A DNA stretch of 64,000 nt from Streptomyces noursei ATCC 11455 (GTDB lineage Bacteria; Actinomycetota; Actinomycetes; Streptomycetales; Streptomycetaceae), in contig NZ_CP011533.1 in NCBI RefSeq assembly GCF_001704275.1, positions 3,162,001-3,226,000 on the forward strand. Direction: 5' to 3'. The translations under genes were made by a program, and so were the position numbers. This document shows positions 10,313 through 19,064 of this stretch, in pieces. The first letter of the stretch is position 1. Each line of letters opens with the position of its first letter. The notes below the pieces were generated by a model. That model was given only the letters and a program-made list of their open reading frames with translations. It had not been told where the DNA came from and ran no database searches.

Positions 10313-10469
10313 GCTGTTGCCCTTCCCATGTGTACGGACGGTCCGTACGTGGCTGACGACTGCGCCGCGCTGGCCCTGTTCACCGCGCGGGTCTCCCCGC
10401 TCCGCTCGGTGACGCGGTACCGTGGCGTCCCTTCTTCCCACATGATCCTCGTAGCCGCCTGGAGGTTCC

Positions 10470-10703
10470 GTGGTACAGGCTTACATCCTGATCCAGACCG
10501 AGGTCGGCAGAGCCTCGGCGGTGGCGGAGGTGATCGCGAAGATCCCCGGCGTGCTGACGGCCGAGGACGTGACCGGCCCCTATGACGTCATCGTGCGCGC
10601 GCAGGCGGACACTGTCGATGAGCTGGGTCGCATGGTGGTCGCGAAGGTCCAGCAAGTGGAAGGCATCACGCGGACGCTCACCTGCCCGGTGGTCCATATC
10701 TAG
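10470..10703 (+). CDS. Stand-alone Lrp/AsnC effector-binding (RAM) domain
   Basis: 77 residues from a GTG with GGAGG upstream. Only the C-terminal RAM domain of Lrp/AsnC proteins is present (AYILIQTEVGR, IPGVLTAEDVTGPYDVIVRA, VEGITRTLTCPVVHI); there is no helix-turn-helix. Such stand-alone RAM proteins are known and may bind amino acids or assemble with full Lrp proteins. The DUF3515 gene starts 9 bp downstream, so the two are probably co-transcribed. Confidence 0.9.
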   Translation: MVQAYILIQTEVGRASAVAEVIAKIPGVLTAEDVTGPYDVIVRAQADTVDELGRMVVAKVQQVEGITRTLTCPVVHI

Positions 10704-10712
10704 CTCCCCCGT

Positions 10713-11207
10713 ATGCTCGGCCGGGTGATACGCGCGAGACACCGGTACCTGGCCGCCCTGCCCCTGCTCGTCACGGTGTCCGCGGTGGCGGGTTGTTCGT
10801 CCGCCCCGGAGGTGGCCGCGCCCTCCCCGACGGGTGAGGCCGCACAGCACTGCCGGGCACTCCACCGGGACCTGCCACGGACCGTGGACGGGCTGGAACG
10901 GGGTACCGCCGAGCCGGTCTCGGACTTCACTGCCATATGGGGCGATCCTGCCGTGGTGCTGCGCTGCGGGGTGCCCAAGCCTGAGGTGCTCAGGCACGGG
11001 AGTGAACATTACAACCCCAACCCCGACTCGGCGGAAGTCGACGGCGTCGAGTGGCTCTTCGAGAAGCAGGACGACGGCTACCGCTTCACGACGGTGCTGC
11101 GGAAGGTCTACGTCGAGGTGACCGTGCCGGGGAAGTACGCCCCGGAGGTCAACGTGCTGCCCGATCTCGCGGGCGCGGTGGGGAAGGCCATCCCGGCCGG
11201 GATCTAG
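10713..11207 (+). CDS. DUF3515 lipoprotein
   Basis: 164 residues. A basic N-terminus and hydrophobic stretch lead into the lipobox VAGC (Cys28), so it is a Sec-exported lipoprotein anchored on the outer face of the membrane. The mature domain has conserved Cys residues (HCRALHRDLP, VLRCGVPKPE) and a Trp-rich core (DGVEWLFEKQDDGYRF), as in DUF3515 proteins. A second in-frame start (GTG at 10725) is possible. The function is unknown; next to ddl it may be envelope-related, which is only context. Confidence 0.85.
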   Translation: MLGRVIRARHRYLAALPLLVTVSAVAGCSSAPEVAAPSPTGEAAQHCRALHRDLPRTVDGLERGTAEPVSDFTAIWGDPAVVLRCGVPKPEVLRHGSEHYNPNPDSAEVDGVEWLFEKQDDGYRFTTVLRKVYVEVTVPGKYAPEVNVLPDLAGAVGKAIPAGI

Positions 11208-11245
11208 CCGGCGCGCACGCGGCGGGCCCGTACCGCGGCGCCCGC

Positions 11246-11277
11246 GCGGCCGGCCGCCGCGGCGGCGTGCCGGCCGC
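11246..11277. terminator. GC-rich hairpin between convergent DUF3515 gene and ddl
   Basis: GCGGCCGGC pairs with GCCGGCCGC around a loop that itself can pair (CGCCGC/GGCGGCG). It sits in the 198-bp gap between converging genes. No U-run. Confidence 0.5.
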
Positions 11278-11405
11278 CGCCACGGACCACTGCCGTCGCC
11301 GCGCCCGGCCGCACACCGGAATACCGCCCGCCCCGGCCGCGTTGGGCCCCGCAAGGGGCGCACCGATCCCTTAGGGGATCCGTTCGCCCGCCCCCCGGGG
11401 GCCGT

Positions 11406-12542
11406 TCAGCGCAAGCCCGTGGAGCGGCGCAGGGCCGCCTGCAGCAGCCGGTCGATGAGTTCCGGGTAGCCGACGCCGCTCTCCTGCCACATCCGCGGGT
11501 ACATCGAGATGGGCGTGAAGCCGGGCAGCGTGTTGATCTCGTTGATCACGAACTCGCCGTTGTCCTGGAGGAAGAAGTCCGCGCGGACCAGGCCCTCGCA
11601 GGACGCCGCCTCGAAGGCAGCGATCGCCAGCTGCTGGATCTCGGCGGTCTGCCCGGGGGTCAGCGGCGCCGGCACGATGCCGGCGGCCGAGTCGATGTAC
11701 TTGGCCTCGAAGTCGTAGAAGTCGTGGGCGGTGACCGGCGGGATCTCGGCCGGGACGCTGGCCCGCGGGCCGTCCTCGAACTCCAGCACCCCGCACTCGA
11801 TCTCCCGGCCGCGCAGCAGCGACTCCACGATGATCTTGGGGTCGTGGCGCCGCGCCTCCTCGATCGCCTCGTCGAGCCCGGCCAGGTCGTCGACCTTGCT
11901 GATGCCCATCGACGAGCCGGCCCGGGCGGGCTTCACGAACAGCGGCCAGCCGTGCTCCCCGGCGAAGTCCACGATCTTCGTGCGGGCCGCCGCGGGGTCG
12001 TTCTCCCACTCGCGCGGGCGGATGACCTCGTACGGGCCGACCGGCAGCCCGAAGGAGGCGAACACCCGCTTCATGTAGTCCTTGTCCTGGCCGACGGCCG
12101 AGGCGAGCACGCCGGAGCCGACGTAGGGCACCCCGGACAGCTCCAGCAGGCCCTGGAGCGTGCCGTCCTCGCCGTACGGGCCGTGCAGCACGGGGAAGAC
12201 GACGTCGACCTCGCCGAGCGCCTTGGGGACCGCTCCCGGCTCGCTGTAGACGACCTCACGGGAGGTGGGGTCGGCGGAGAGCACCACCGTGCCGTCGCCG
12301 CCCTCGGCGAGGTCGGCCACGCTGGGCAGCGTCCGGTCCGTGATCGCCATCCGCGCGGGGTCGTCGGCGGTCAGCGCCCAGCGTCCGTCGGGCGTGATGC
12401 CGATGGGCAGCACGTCGTACTTGTCGCGGTCGATGGCGGCCAGCACGGCTCCGGCGGTGACCACGGAGATGGCGTGCTCGGAGCTGCGGCCGCCGAACAC
12501 GACGGCGACGCGGGGCTTGTGGGAGGAGGTCTCGCTGCTCAT
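11406..12542 (-). CDS. ddlA: D-alanine--D-alanine ligase
   Basis: 378 residues, ATP-grasp fold. It makes the D-Ala-D-Ala dipeptide for peptidoglycan. Motifs: VVFGGRSSEHAISVVTAG at the N-terminus, VFPVLHGPYGEDGTLQGLLE, the ATP-grasp lysine region FVKPARAGSSMGISKV and the Mg-binding end RADFFLQDNGEFVINEINTL. The omega-loop segment EAKYID carries the Tyr typical of a D-Ala:D-Ala enzyme rather than D-Ala:D-Lac. No vanHAX-like neighbours. gpsA and plsC lie upstream on the same strand. Confidence 0.96.
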   Translation of the reverse strand: MSSETSSHKPRVAVVFGGRSSEHAISVVTAGAVLAAIDRDKYDVLPIGITPDGRWALTADDPARMAITDRTLPSVADLAEGGDGTVVLSADPTSREVVYSEPGAVPKALGEVDVVFPVLHGPYGEDGTLQGLLELSGVPYVGSGVLASAVGQDKDYMKRVFASFGLPVGPYEVIRPREWENDPAAARTKIVDFAGEHGWPLFVKPARAGSSMGISKVDDLAGLDEAIEEARRHDPKIIVESLLRGREIECGVLEFEDGPRASVPAEIPPVTAHDFYDFEAKYIDSAAGIVPAPLTPGQTAEIQQLAIAAFEAASCEGLVRADFFLQDNGEFVINEINTLPGFTPISMYPRMWQESGVGYPELIDRLLQAALRRSTGLR

Positions 12543-12636
12543 ATCGGCTTGAGGGTACCTGCTGGTAGGGGCCGCGGCAGTGCTGCGGCGGCCATCGGTG
12601 GCCCGGCGGGGCGGGGGCGGGGTGACGAGCGGGCGG

Positions 12637-13638
12637 TCAGTGGCGCTCGGGCTTGGCGCTGCGGGACATCAGCTCCTTGAGGGCCACCAGCGGCGGCTTG
12701 CCCTCGTGGACGATCTCCACCACGGTCTCGGTGAGCGGCATGTCGACGCCGTGCCGGCGGGCCAGATCCAGCACGGACTCGCAGGACTTGACGCCCTCCG
12801 CGGTCTGCTTGGTGACCGCGATGGTCTCCGCCAGGGACATGCCGCGGCCGAGGTTGGTGCCGAAGGTGTTGTTGCGGGAGAGCGGCGAGGAGCAGGTCGC
12901 CACGAGGTCGCCCATGCCGGCCAGGCCCGCGAAGGTGTGCGCGTCGGCGCCCATCGCCAGGCCGAGCCGGGTGGTCTCGGCGAGCCCGCGGGTGATCAGC
13001 GACGCCTTGGCGTTGTCGCCCAGGCCCATGCCGGTGGCGATGCCGACCGCGAGCGCGATGACGTTCTTGACCGCGCCGCCCAGTTCGCAGCCCACCACGT
13101 CGGTGTTGGTGTACGGGCGGAAGTACGCGGTGTGACAGGCGGTCTGCAGGCGCTGGGCGACGGACTCGTCGACGCAGGCCACGACGGCCGCGGCGGGCTG
13201 CCGGGCGGCGACCTCCTTGGCGAGGTTGGGGCCGGTCAGCACCGCGACGCGTTCCGCGGGGACCTTGGCGACCTCCTCGATGACCTCGCTCATGCGCTTG
13301 GCGGTGCCCAGTTCGACGCCCTTCATCAGCGAGACCAGGACCGTGTCGGAGGGCAGCAGGGGCGCCCACTCGGCGAGGTTGGCGCGCAGCGTCTGGGAGG
13401 GCACGGCGAGGACGGTGAAGTCCGCGCCCCGGGCGGCCTCGGCGGGGTCGGTGGTGGCCCGTACGCCCGCGGGCAGCTCGACGCCCGGCAGGTAGTCCGG
13501 GTTGGTGCGGCCGGTGTTGATGGCGTCGACGAGGGCCGCTCTGCGCCCCCACAGGGTCACCTCGCATCCCGCGTCGGCGAGCACCATCGCGAATGCGGTG
13601 CCCCAGGACCCCGTGCCGAAGACGGCGCAGCGCGTCAC
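12637..13638 (-). CDS. gpsA: NAD(P)-dependent glycerol-3-phosphate dehydrogenase
   Basis: 333 residues. Reduces dihydroxyacetone phosphate to sn-glycerol-3-phosphate, the phospholipid backbone. N-terminal dinucleotide motif VFGTGSWGTAFAMVLA; GANLAKEV-type GPNLAKEVAARQP; catalytic lysine in GGAVKNVIALAVGI. The GTG start at 13638 overlaps the plsC stop by four bases, so the two are translationally coupled. Product and neighbour fit: PlsC acylates the next lipid intermediate. Confidence 0.97.
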   Translation of the reverse strand: MTRCAVFGTGSWGTAFAMVLADAGCEVTLWGRRAALVDAINTGRTNPDYLPGVELPAGVRATTDPAEAARGADFTVLAVPSQTLRANLAEWAPLLPSDTVLVSLMKGVELGTAKRMSEVIEEVAKVPAERVAVLTGPNLAKEVAARQPAAAVVACVDESVAQRLQTACHTAYFRPYTNTDVVGCELGGAVKNVIALAVGIATGMGLGDNAKASLITRGLAETTRLGLAMGADAHTFAGLAGMGDLVATCSSPLSRNNTFGTNLGRGMSLAETIAVTKQTAEGVKSCESVLDLARRHGVDMPLTETVVEIVHEGKPPLVALKELMSRSAKPERH

Positions 13639-14501
13639 TTGCCTTCATCCTCCTGTGCCTGCGAGTTGCTTCGGACCTGCTGCGAGGGGGCTGCCGATTC
13701 GGCCGGTTCCAGGACGGCGTCGCCGATCCGGGCCGCCTCGGCGGCCGCGGCTGCCCGGGCGGCCTCGCGGGCGGCCCGCCGCTCCCTGGCGATTTCCTTG
13801 CGGTAGTCGAACGGTTCGGCCGGCGCGGTCTCGCCGCGGATGCCCGCCAGCTCCGCGGTGATGGCGGCCATGATCCTCTCGGTCACGGCGCGCAGCACCT
13901 CGGCGGTGGGCTCCTGACCGTAGAACTCGCTGAGGTCGACCGGCGGACCGGCCTTGACCCGCAGCGTCTTGCGCGGGAAGAGCTGGAGCTTCTTCTCCTT
14001 GGCGTAGGGCGGCATCGCCTCGTTGGCGCCCCACTGGGCGACGGGGATGACCGGGGCCTTGGTCAGCAGGGCGACCCGGGCGGCGCCGGTCTTGCCCTGC
14101 ATCGGCCACTGCGCGGGGTCGCGGGTGAGGGTGCCCTCGGGGTAGAAGGCGACGCATTCGCCCTTCTCGATGGCGTTCACGGCGGCCCGGAACGCGGTGG
14201 CGGCGTCGGTGGTTTCCCGGTAGACCGGGATCTGTCCCGTTCCGCGCATCATCAGGCCGACAAAGCCGCTCTTGAAGAGTCCGGCCTTGGCGAGGAATCG
14301 GGGGACCCGCCCGGTGTTGTACTGATAGTGCGCATAGGAGAGCGGATCAAGATACGAGTTGTGGTTGACCGCGGTAATAAAACCGCCGTCGGCCGGAATG
14401 TGCTCCATTCCTCGCCAGTCCCGCTTGAACAGAACCAAGAGCGGCGGTTTGCAGATGACCGCGGCCAAGCGGTACCAGAAGCCGATTCTGCGGCGGGACA
14501 C
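13635..14501 (-). CDS. plsC: 1-acyl-sn-glycerol-3-phosphate acyltransferase
   Basis: 288 residues from a GTG preceded by AAGGAGG eight bases upstream; a much longer open frame continues upstream without family similarity. Acyltransferase block I is NHNSYLDP (HX4D), block II around GLMMRGTGQIPVYRET and block III FYPEGTLTRD. A hydrophobic N-terminal segment (FWYRLAAVICKPPLLVLF) should tether it to the membrane. The last ~60 residues are Arg/Ala-rich and charged. Divergent from cofC, with 125 bp between. Confidence 0.93.
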   Translation of the reverse strand: MSRRRIGFWYRLAAVICKPPLLVLFKRDWRGMEHIPADGGFITAVNHNSYLDPLSYAHYQYNTGRVPRFLAKAGLFKSGFVGLMMRGTGQIPVYRETTDAATAFRAAVNAIEKGECVAFYPEGTLTRDPAQWPMQGKTGAARVALLTKAPVIPVAQWGANEAMPPYAKEKKLQLFPRKTLRVKAGPPVDLSEFYGQEPTAEVLRAVTERIMAAITAELAGIRGETAPAEPFDYRKEIARERRAAREAARAAAAAEAARIGDAVLEPAESAAPSQQVRSNSQAQEDEGK

Positions 14502-14626
14502 TGGGACACCCTCCTTGTGGGACCTGCGAAGCTGCTGCGAGCCGGCAGCCGCACAAGTGTCGCCCCGAGTACCCGCTATGTCGAGAACACCGTAACCCCG
14601 CCACTCCGGAAAGGTTCCGGCGGCAG

Positions 14627-15409
14627 GTGAGAATGATCCCGATGCGAAGAGACGGAGCGGATGTGGGCTGGAGCCTCGTAGTGCCGCTGAAACCGCTGGT
14701 GCGGGCCAAGAGCAGGCTCTCCGGGGCCGCCGGCGAGGAGTTCCGCCCGAAGTTGGCGCTGGCATTCGCGCTGGACACCGTGGCCGCCGCGCTGGCCTGC
14801 GCGGACGTGCGGGATGTGGCGGTTGTCACGGACGATCCGGTGGCCGGGGAGCACTTGGCGGCGCTGGGGGCGCGCATCGTGCCGGACGCTCCGGCCAACG
14901 GACTGAATGCCGCACTGGCCCATGGCGCGGCCGTGGTAAGGGCGCGGCGGCCCGGTGCGCCGGTCGCCGCACTGAACGCCGATCTCCCGGCGCTCCGCCC
15001 GGCCGAGCTGGCGACCGTGCTCCATTCCGCCGCGCTATTTCCGCGGGCATTTCTCGCGGATGCGGCGGAAATCGGGACAACACTTCTGTCGGCGACTTCC
15101 GGTACGGAATTGGACCCGGCTTTCGGCGGCCCCTCCCGGGCCCGTCACCTGGCCTCCGGGGCGCGGGAGATCGCCGCGCCGGACGTGCCGTCGGTGCGCC
15201 AGGACGTGGACACCGGGGAGGACCTGCGGGCCGCGCTGGCCCTGGGGGTCGGCCCGCACACCGCGCGGCAGGCCCCGCGGGTCCCGGGCTGGGCGGAGTG
15301 GGCGACCGTGCTGAGCACACCGGGCCGCGCCGGCGTCCTCGGCGCCGGGGATCTGTCAGGCGCTCCGGGCGGCGTGGTGGCGCCGCAGGTCAGAGCGTCT
15401 GGAGCGTGA
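14627..15409 (+). CDS. cofC: 2-phospholactate / phosphoenolpyruvate guanylyltransferase
   Basis: About 260 residues. GTP-dependent activation of the three-carbon phosphate that becomes the side chain of coenzyme F420. The N-terminal nucleotide motif VVPLKPLVRAKSRLS, the VAALNADLPALRP segment and QDVDTGEDLRAALALG near the C-terminus are characteristic. The exact start is unclear: GTG 14627, ATG 14633 and ATG 14642 are all in frame. The final 20 bp overlap the antisense 3' end of the next gene. Actinobacterial enzymes of this family (FbiD) use phosphoenolpyruvate; that is family knowledge. Confidence 0.93.
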   Translation: MRMIPMRRDGADVGWSLVVPLKPLVRAKSRLSGAAGEEFRPKLALAFALDTVAAALACADVRDVAVVTDDPVAGEHLAALGARIVPDAPANGLNAALAHGAAVVRARRPGAPVAALNADLPALRPAELATVLHSAALFPRAFLADAAEIGTTLLSATSGTELDPAFGGPSRARHLASGAREIAAPDVPSVRQDVDTGEDLRAALALGVGPHTARQAPRVPGWAEWATVLSTPGRAGVLGAGDLSGAPGGVVAPQVRASGA

Positions 15410-15593
15410 CGAGGACGATCCGCCGGGCGTCACGCTCGCCGGTGACCTCGATGCGCACCCGCTGACCGGGGCGCAGCAGGAGCAGGCCGCCGGCGTCGAA
15501 GGCCGCCGCGTCGAAGGACAGCGGGGTCCCGTCGTCCAGCAGCACGCTGCCGGAGCGGGTCGTCTCGTCGTAGGTGTACGCGGTGGCCTGCAT
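15390..15593 (-). CDS. Small OB/cold-shock-like protein
   Basis: 67 residues. The sequence SGSVLLDDGTPLSFDAAAFD followed by LLLLRPGQRVRIEVTG resembles a short OB or cold-shock fold, but without the RNP1/RNP2 aromatic motifs, so nucleic acid binding is not assured. The start is the ATG at 15593. Its last 20 bp overlap the end of cofC on the opposite strand. Function unknown. Confidence 0.7.
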   Translation of the reverse strand: MQATAYTYDETTRSGSVLLDDGTPLSFDAAAFDAGGLLLLRPGQRVRIEVTGERDARRIVLVTLQTL

Positions 15594-15631
15594 GGGGCAA
15601 GGGTAGACGGCGGCCCTGGTGGGCACGCACC

Positions 15632-15668
15632 GCGGGCCGGGCTCCCCGGAGGGAGACCGGCCCGGCGC
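15632..15668. terminator. Hairpin downstream of hupS
   Basis: GGGCCGG and CCGGCCC arms around a purine-rich loop, 25-60 bp beyond the hupS stop. Weak: imperfect inner pairing and no U-run. Confidence 0.35.
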
Positions 15669-15693
15669 CTGGCATGGGGTTGCCGCCGTGGAA

Positions 15694-16353
15694 TTACCGC
15701 TTGCGGGCGGTGGTCTTCTTGGCGGTGGTCTTGCGCGCCGTGGCCTTCTTGGCAGGGGCCTTCTTCGCCGTGGCCTTCTTGGCCGGCGCGGTCTTCTTCG
15801 CCGTGGCCTTCTTCGCGGTGGTCTTCTTCGCCGCGGTGGCCTTCTTCGCCGCGGCGGCCTTCTTCGCGGGCGCCGCCTTCTTCGCCGTGGTCTTCTTCGC
15901 GGTGACCTTCTTCGCGGTGGTCTTCTTCGCCGCGGCCTTCTTCGCCGGCGCCGCCTTCTTGGCAGCGGCCTTCTTGGCGACGGCCTTCTTCGCCGCGGCC
16001 TTCTTGATGGCGGCACCGCCGGTCAGGCTGCCCTTGGGCGCCTTCTTGACGGCGACCTCGCCACCCTTGGGGAGCTTCTTCGAGCCGCTCACCAGGTCCT
16101 TGAAGCCCTGACCGGCGCGGAAACGGGGCACCGAGGTCTTCTTGACCCGCACCCGCTCACCCGTCTGCGGGTTACGCGCGTAACGGGCCGGGCGGTCCAC
16201 CTTCTCGAACGAGCCGAAACCGGTGACCGAAACGCGGTCGCCCGCGACAACTGCACGGACGACTGCGTCCAGTACGGCGTCCACCGCGTCCGCGGCGTTC
16301 TGGCGGCCACCGAGCTTGTCGGCAATGGCTTCTACGAGCTGCGCCTTGTTCAC
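15694..16353 (-). CDS. hupS: HU-family nucleoid protein with Lys/Ala tail
   Basis: 219 residues. Residues 1-95 are a full HU domain: [36 protein letters not shown] (beta-arm) and [16 protein letters not shown]. Residues about 100-219 are an H1-like tail made almost only of Lys, Ala, Thr and Pro in [14 protein letters not shown] repeats. Actinobacterial HupS has this design and is linked to spore nucleoid compaction and protection. The upstream gap (16354-16478) is AT-rich for this genome and contains TATATAT on the coding strand near 16415, a possible -10. Minus-strand reading; the preceding small gene is 125 bp upstream. Confidence 0.96.
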   Translation of the reverse strand: MNKAQLVEAIADKLGGRQNAADAVDAVLDAVVRAVVAGDRVSVTGFGSFEKVDRPARYARNPQTGERVRVKKTSVPRFRAGQGFKDLVSGSKKLPKGGEVAVKKAPKGSLTGGAAIKKAAAKKAVAKKAAAKKAAPAKKAAAKKTTAKKVTAKKTTAKKAAPAKKAAAAKKATAAKKTTAKKATAKKTAPAKKATAKKAPAKKATARKTTAKKTTARKR

Positions 16354-16478
16354 GTCTTCCCCTTCGGAGACATTGCTGGAACGAAAGTTTCCAAGCTTTT
16401 TCGCACGTTAGGCAGATATATACCGCAAATCAAACACGAAACGGGCTAATCACCCTTGTGCCGCAACGGACTCGACCT

Positions 16479-16724
16479 TCACGGACTTCCATCGGCATGC
16501 ACATCTTCGGGATAACGACCTTCGTCAAGGTCGCTCATGAACCACTCCAGACGCCTTGCCGCGTCCGCAAGATCGTGTTTAGCCGCGGCCGTGATGACGA
16601 GCAGCTTCCGGGTCAGCGCCATCCGTACGCCCTCCGGGACTTGCAGTGTCCGCACCCTTGCGTGTGCGTCCTTGAGTCGGTCGGCGACGAAACCGTAGAG
16701 CTTGAGTTGGTCGTCGCGTTCCAT
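16479..16724 (-). CDS. Small conserved hypothetical protein
   Basis: 81 residues, helical and charged (MERDDQLKLYGFVADRLKDA, then ALTRKLLVITAAAKHDLADA, ending in an acidic DEGRYPEDVHADGSP). No membrane segment, no recognised motif. Position between leuD and hupS is typical of Streptomyces. Function unknown. Confidence 0.7.
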   Translation of the reverse strand: MERDDQLKLYGFVADRLKDAHARVRTLQVPEGVRMALTRKLLVITAAAKHDLADAARRLEWFMSDLDEGRYPEDVHADGSP

Positions 16725-16790
16725 GCGCTAATTGTGCCATCTGCGGCGAGTTGTCGCTTCACGGGGCCTCAACGCCCGGCTCTACAAGCC

Positions 16791-16825
16791 GATGCGCCCC
16801 CTGCCAACTGCACAGGGGGCGCATC
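16791..16825 (-). terminator. leuD: leuCD terminator
   Basis: GATGCGCCCCCTG pairs perfectly with CAGGGGGCGCATC (13 bp) around a 9-nt loop, 36 bp after the leuD stop. Confidence 0.85.
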
Positions 16826-16860
16826 GTACGCAATAAGCCTTTGAGCCATAAAACCCGAGG

Positions 16861-17454
16861 TCAGACCTCGATGGTACGCGGCTTGAAGGAGGGCCTGTTC
16901 GCCTCGTAGGCAGCGATGTCGGACTCCTCCCGAAGGGTGAGGCTGATGTCGTCCAGACCCTCCAGCAGCCGCCAACGAGCGTTCTCGTCCAGCTCGAAGC
17001 CGGCGGTGACGCCCTCGGCACGGACCTCGCGGTTGACCAGGTCGACCGTCACCTCGGCGGTCGGGTCGGACTCCACCAGCTTCTGCAGCCGGTCCACGGT
17101 CTCCTGCGGCAGGACCACCGTCAGCAGGCCGTTCTTGAGGGAGTTGCCGCGGAAGATGTCCGCGAACCGCGAGGAGACGACGGCCTTGAAGCCGTAGTTC
17201 TGCAGCGCCCAGACGGCGTGCTCACGCGAGGAGCCGGTGCCGAAGTCGGGCCCCGCGACCAGGACGGTCGCGCCCTTGTACGCCTCCTGGTTGAGGACGA
17301 ACTCCGGGTCCTTGCGCCACGCCTCGAACAGCCCGTCCTCGAAGCCGTCGCGGGTGACCTTCTTCAGCCAGTGGGCCGGGATGATCTGGTCGGTGTCGAC
17401 GTTGCTGCGGCGCAGCGGAACGGCCCGGCCGGTGTGGGTGGTGAAAGCTTCCAT
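16861..17454 (-). CDS. leuD: 3-isopropylmalate dehydratase small subunit
   Basis: 197 residues. With LeuC it isomerises 2-isopropylmalate to 3-isopropylmalate in leucine synthesis. Swivel-domain motifs [16 protein letters not shown] near the N-terminus and [18 protein letters not shown] near residue 70. It starts 3 bp after the leuC stop, so the two are co-translated. A strong hairpin follows. Confidence 0.98.
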   Translation of the reverse strand: MEAFTTHTGRAVPLRRSNVDTDQIIPAHWLKKVTRDGFEDGLFEAWRKDPEFVLNQEAYKGATVLVAGPDFGTGSSREHAVWALQNYGFKAVVSSRFADIFRGNSLKNGLLTVVLPQETVDRLQKLVESDPTAEVTVDLVNREVRAEGVTAGFELDENARWRLLEGLDDISLTLREESDIAAYEANRPSFKPRTIEV

Positions 17455-17457
17455 GGT

Positions 17458-18891
17458 TCAGACTCCCGCGGGCGTGACGACGTCGGACTGGCCGGCCAGG
17501 TCGGCCGGTGAGGCCAGATGGCCGAGAACCGCCGTTGCGGCGGCGACCTGCGGGGAGACCAGGTGGGTGCGGCCGCCCTTGCCCTGCCGGCCCTCGAAGT
17601 TGCGGTTGGAGGTGGACGCGGAGCGCTCACCGGGCGCCAGCTGGTCGGGGTTCATGCCCAGGCACATCGAGCAGCCCGCGTGCCGCCATTCGGCGCCGGC
17701 CGCGGTGAAGACCTTGTCCAGCCCCTCCTCGACGGCCTGCAGCGCGACCCGCACCGAGCCGGGGACGATCAGCACCCGCACCCCGTCCGCGACCTTGCGG
17801 CCCTCCAGGACCGAGGCCGCCGAGCGCAGGTCCTCGATGCGGCCGTTGGTGCACGAACCTACGAAGACGGTGTCCACGGAGATCTCACGGAGCGGTTGAC
17901 CGGCCGTCAACCCCATGTATTCCAGGGCCTTTTCGGCGGCGTGCCGCTCCGAGGGGTCCTCGTACGAAGCCGGGTCGGGGACGTTCGCCGAAAGGGGCGC
18001 ACCCTGGCCGGGGTTGGTGCCCCAGGTGACGAACGGCGCCAGCGAAGCGGCGTCGATGACGACCTCGGCGTCGAAAACCGCGTCGTCGTCGGTGCGCAGC
18101 GTCCTCCAGTACGCCACGGCGGCGTCCCAGTCCTCGCCCTCGGGGGCGTGGTCGCGGCCCTGGAGGTAGTCGAAGGTGGTCTGGTCGGGGGCGATCATGC
18201 CGGCCCGGGCGCCCGCCTCGATCGACATGTTGCAGATGGTCATCCGGGCTTCCATCGACAGCTTCTCGATGGCCGAGCCGCGGTACTCGATGACATAGCC
18301 CTGGCCGCCGCCGGTGCCGATCTTGGCGATGATCGCCAGGATCAGGTCCTTGGCGGTGACACCGTCGGGCAGCTCGCCGTCCACGGTGATCGCCATCGTC
18401 CTGAACGGCGCCATCGGCAGCGTCTGGGTGGCCAGGACGTGCTCGACCTGGCTGGTGCCGATGCCGAACGCCAGCGCGCCGAACGCGCCGTGGGTGGAGG
18501 TGTGGCTGTCACCGCAGACGACGGTGGTGCCGGGCTGGGTCAGCCCCAACTGCGGCCCCACGACGTGGACGACACCCTGCTCGACGTCGCCCAGCGGGTG
18601 CAGTCGGACGCCGAACTCCGCGCAGTTCTTGCGCAGGGTCTCCAGCTGGGTGCGCGAGACCGGGTCGGCGATCGGCTTGTCGATGTCGAGGGTCGGGGTG
18701 TTGTGGTCCTCGGTGGCGATGGTCAGGTCCGTCCGCCGCACCTGGCGGCCGGCCTTGCGGAGGCCGTCGAACGCCTGCGGGCTGGTGACCTCGTGCAGCA
18801 GGTGCAGATCGATGAAGAGGAGGTCGGGCTCGCCTTCCGCGCGCCGGACGACGTGGTCGTCCCAGACCTTCTCCGCGAGTGTCCGTCCCAT
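17458..18891 (-). CDS. leuC: 3-isopropylmalate dehydratase large subunit
   Basis: 477 residues from the ATG of [15 protein letters not shown]; an upstream in-frame extension lacks similarity. Contains the aconitase-family [4Fe-4S] cysteines: [13 protein letters not shown] and [10 protein letters not shown]. Also [20 protein letters not shown] and the substrate loop [20 protein letters not shown]. The GGAGGGAAAGCG before the ATG is the ribosome site. A 173-bp divergent region toward ndgR carries a palindrome likely bound by NdgR and a short upstream frame. Confidence 0.98.
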   Translation of the reverse strand: MGRTLAEKVWDDHVVRRAEGEPDLLFIDLHLLHEVTSPQAFDGLRKAGRQVRRTDLTIATEDHNTPTLDIDKPIADPVSRTQLETLRKNCAEFGVRLHPLGDVEQGVVHVVGPQLGLTQPGTTVVCGDSHTSTHGAFGALAFGIGTSQVEHVLATQTLPMAPFRTMAITVDGELPDGVTAKDLILAIIAKIGTGGGQGYVIEYRGSAIEKLSMEARMTICNMSIEAGARAGMIAPDQTTFDYLQGRDHAPEGEDWDAAVAYWRTLRTDDDAVFDAEVVIDAASLAPFVTWGTNPGQGAPLSANVPDPASYEDPSERHAAEKALEYMGLTAGQPLREISVDTVFVGSCTNGRIEDLRSAASVLEGRKVADGVRVLIVPGSVRVALQAVEEGLDKVFTAAGAEWRHAGCSMCLGMNPDQLAPGERSASTSNRNFEGRQGKGGRTHLVSPQVAAATAVLGHLASPADLAGQSDVVTPAGV

Positions 18892-18996
18892 CGCTTTCCC
18901 TCCGGCCGGCCACTGTGCCGGCCTTGCTCGTCTGTGCGCGGTGACCCGCTCATATCCCCTGCGGGCCTGACGCCGGGCCCTGGTCGAGGGCCGCAT

Positions 18997-19017
18997 CTAC
19001 AGAGTGACGACTTCCAT
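18997..19017 (-). CDS. Candidate six-codon leader peptide before leuC
   Basis: On the minus strand an ATG at 19017-19015 opens MEVVTL and a stop (18999-18997), just inside the NdgR palindrome and about 105 bases before the leuC ATG. Val-Val and Leu codons would suit attenuation by branched-chain amino acids. No classical U-run terminator follows; a GGCCGG/CCGGCC pair lies just before the leuC ribosome site. Could be chance. Confidence 0.25.
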   Translation of the reverse strand: MEVVTL

Positions 19018-19031
19018 GGAAAATTGAACTT

Positions 19032-19052
19032 GCGTTTCACACTGTGAGACGC
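19032..19052. promoter_or_regulatory. Palindromic operator between leuC and ndgR
   Basis: GCGTTTCAC-ACT-GTGAGACGC: 9-bp arms with one mismatch and a 3-bp spacer, 13 bp before the ndgR start. NdgR-type regulators are known to bind upstream of leuCD and their own gene; this is the only good inverted repeat there. A second perfect 10-bp palindrome, TTCCATGGAA, lies at 19012-19021. Confidence 0.7.
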
Positions 19053-19064
19053 GAGTATCGTTGC

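Noticed and set aside
10313..10469. TPP riboswitch before thiL
   Set aside because: No CUGAGA/ACYYGA-like core motifs visible.
15700..16020. Repeat array in hupS considered as a DNA repeat element
   Set aside because: It is the codon repeat of the Lys/Ala tail, normal for HupS.
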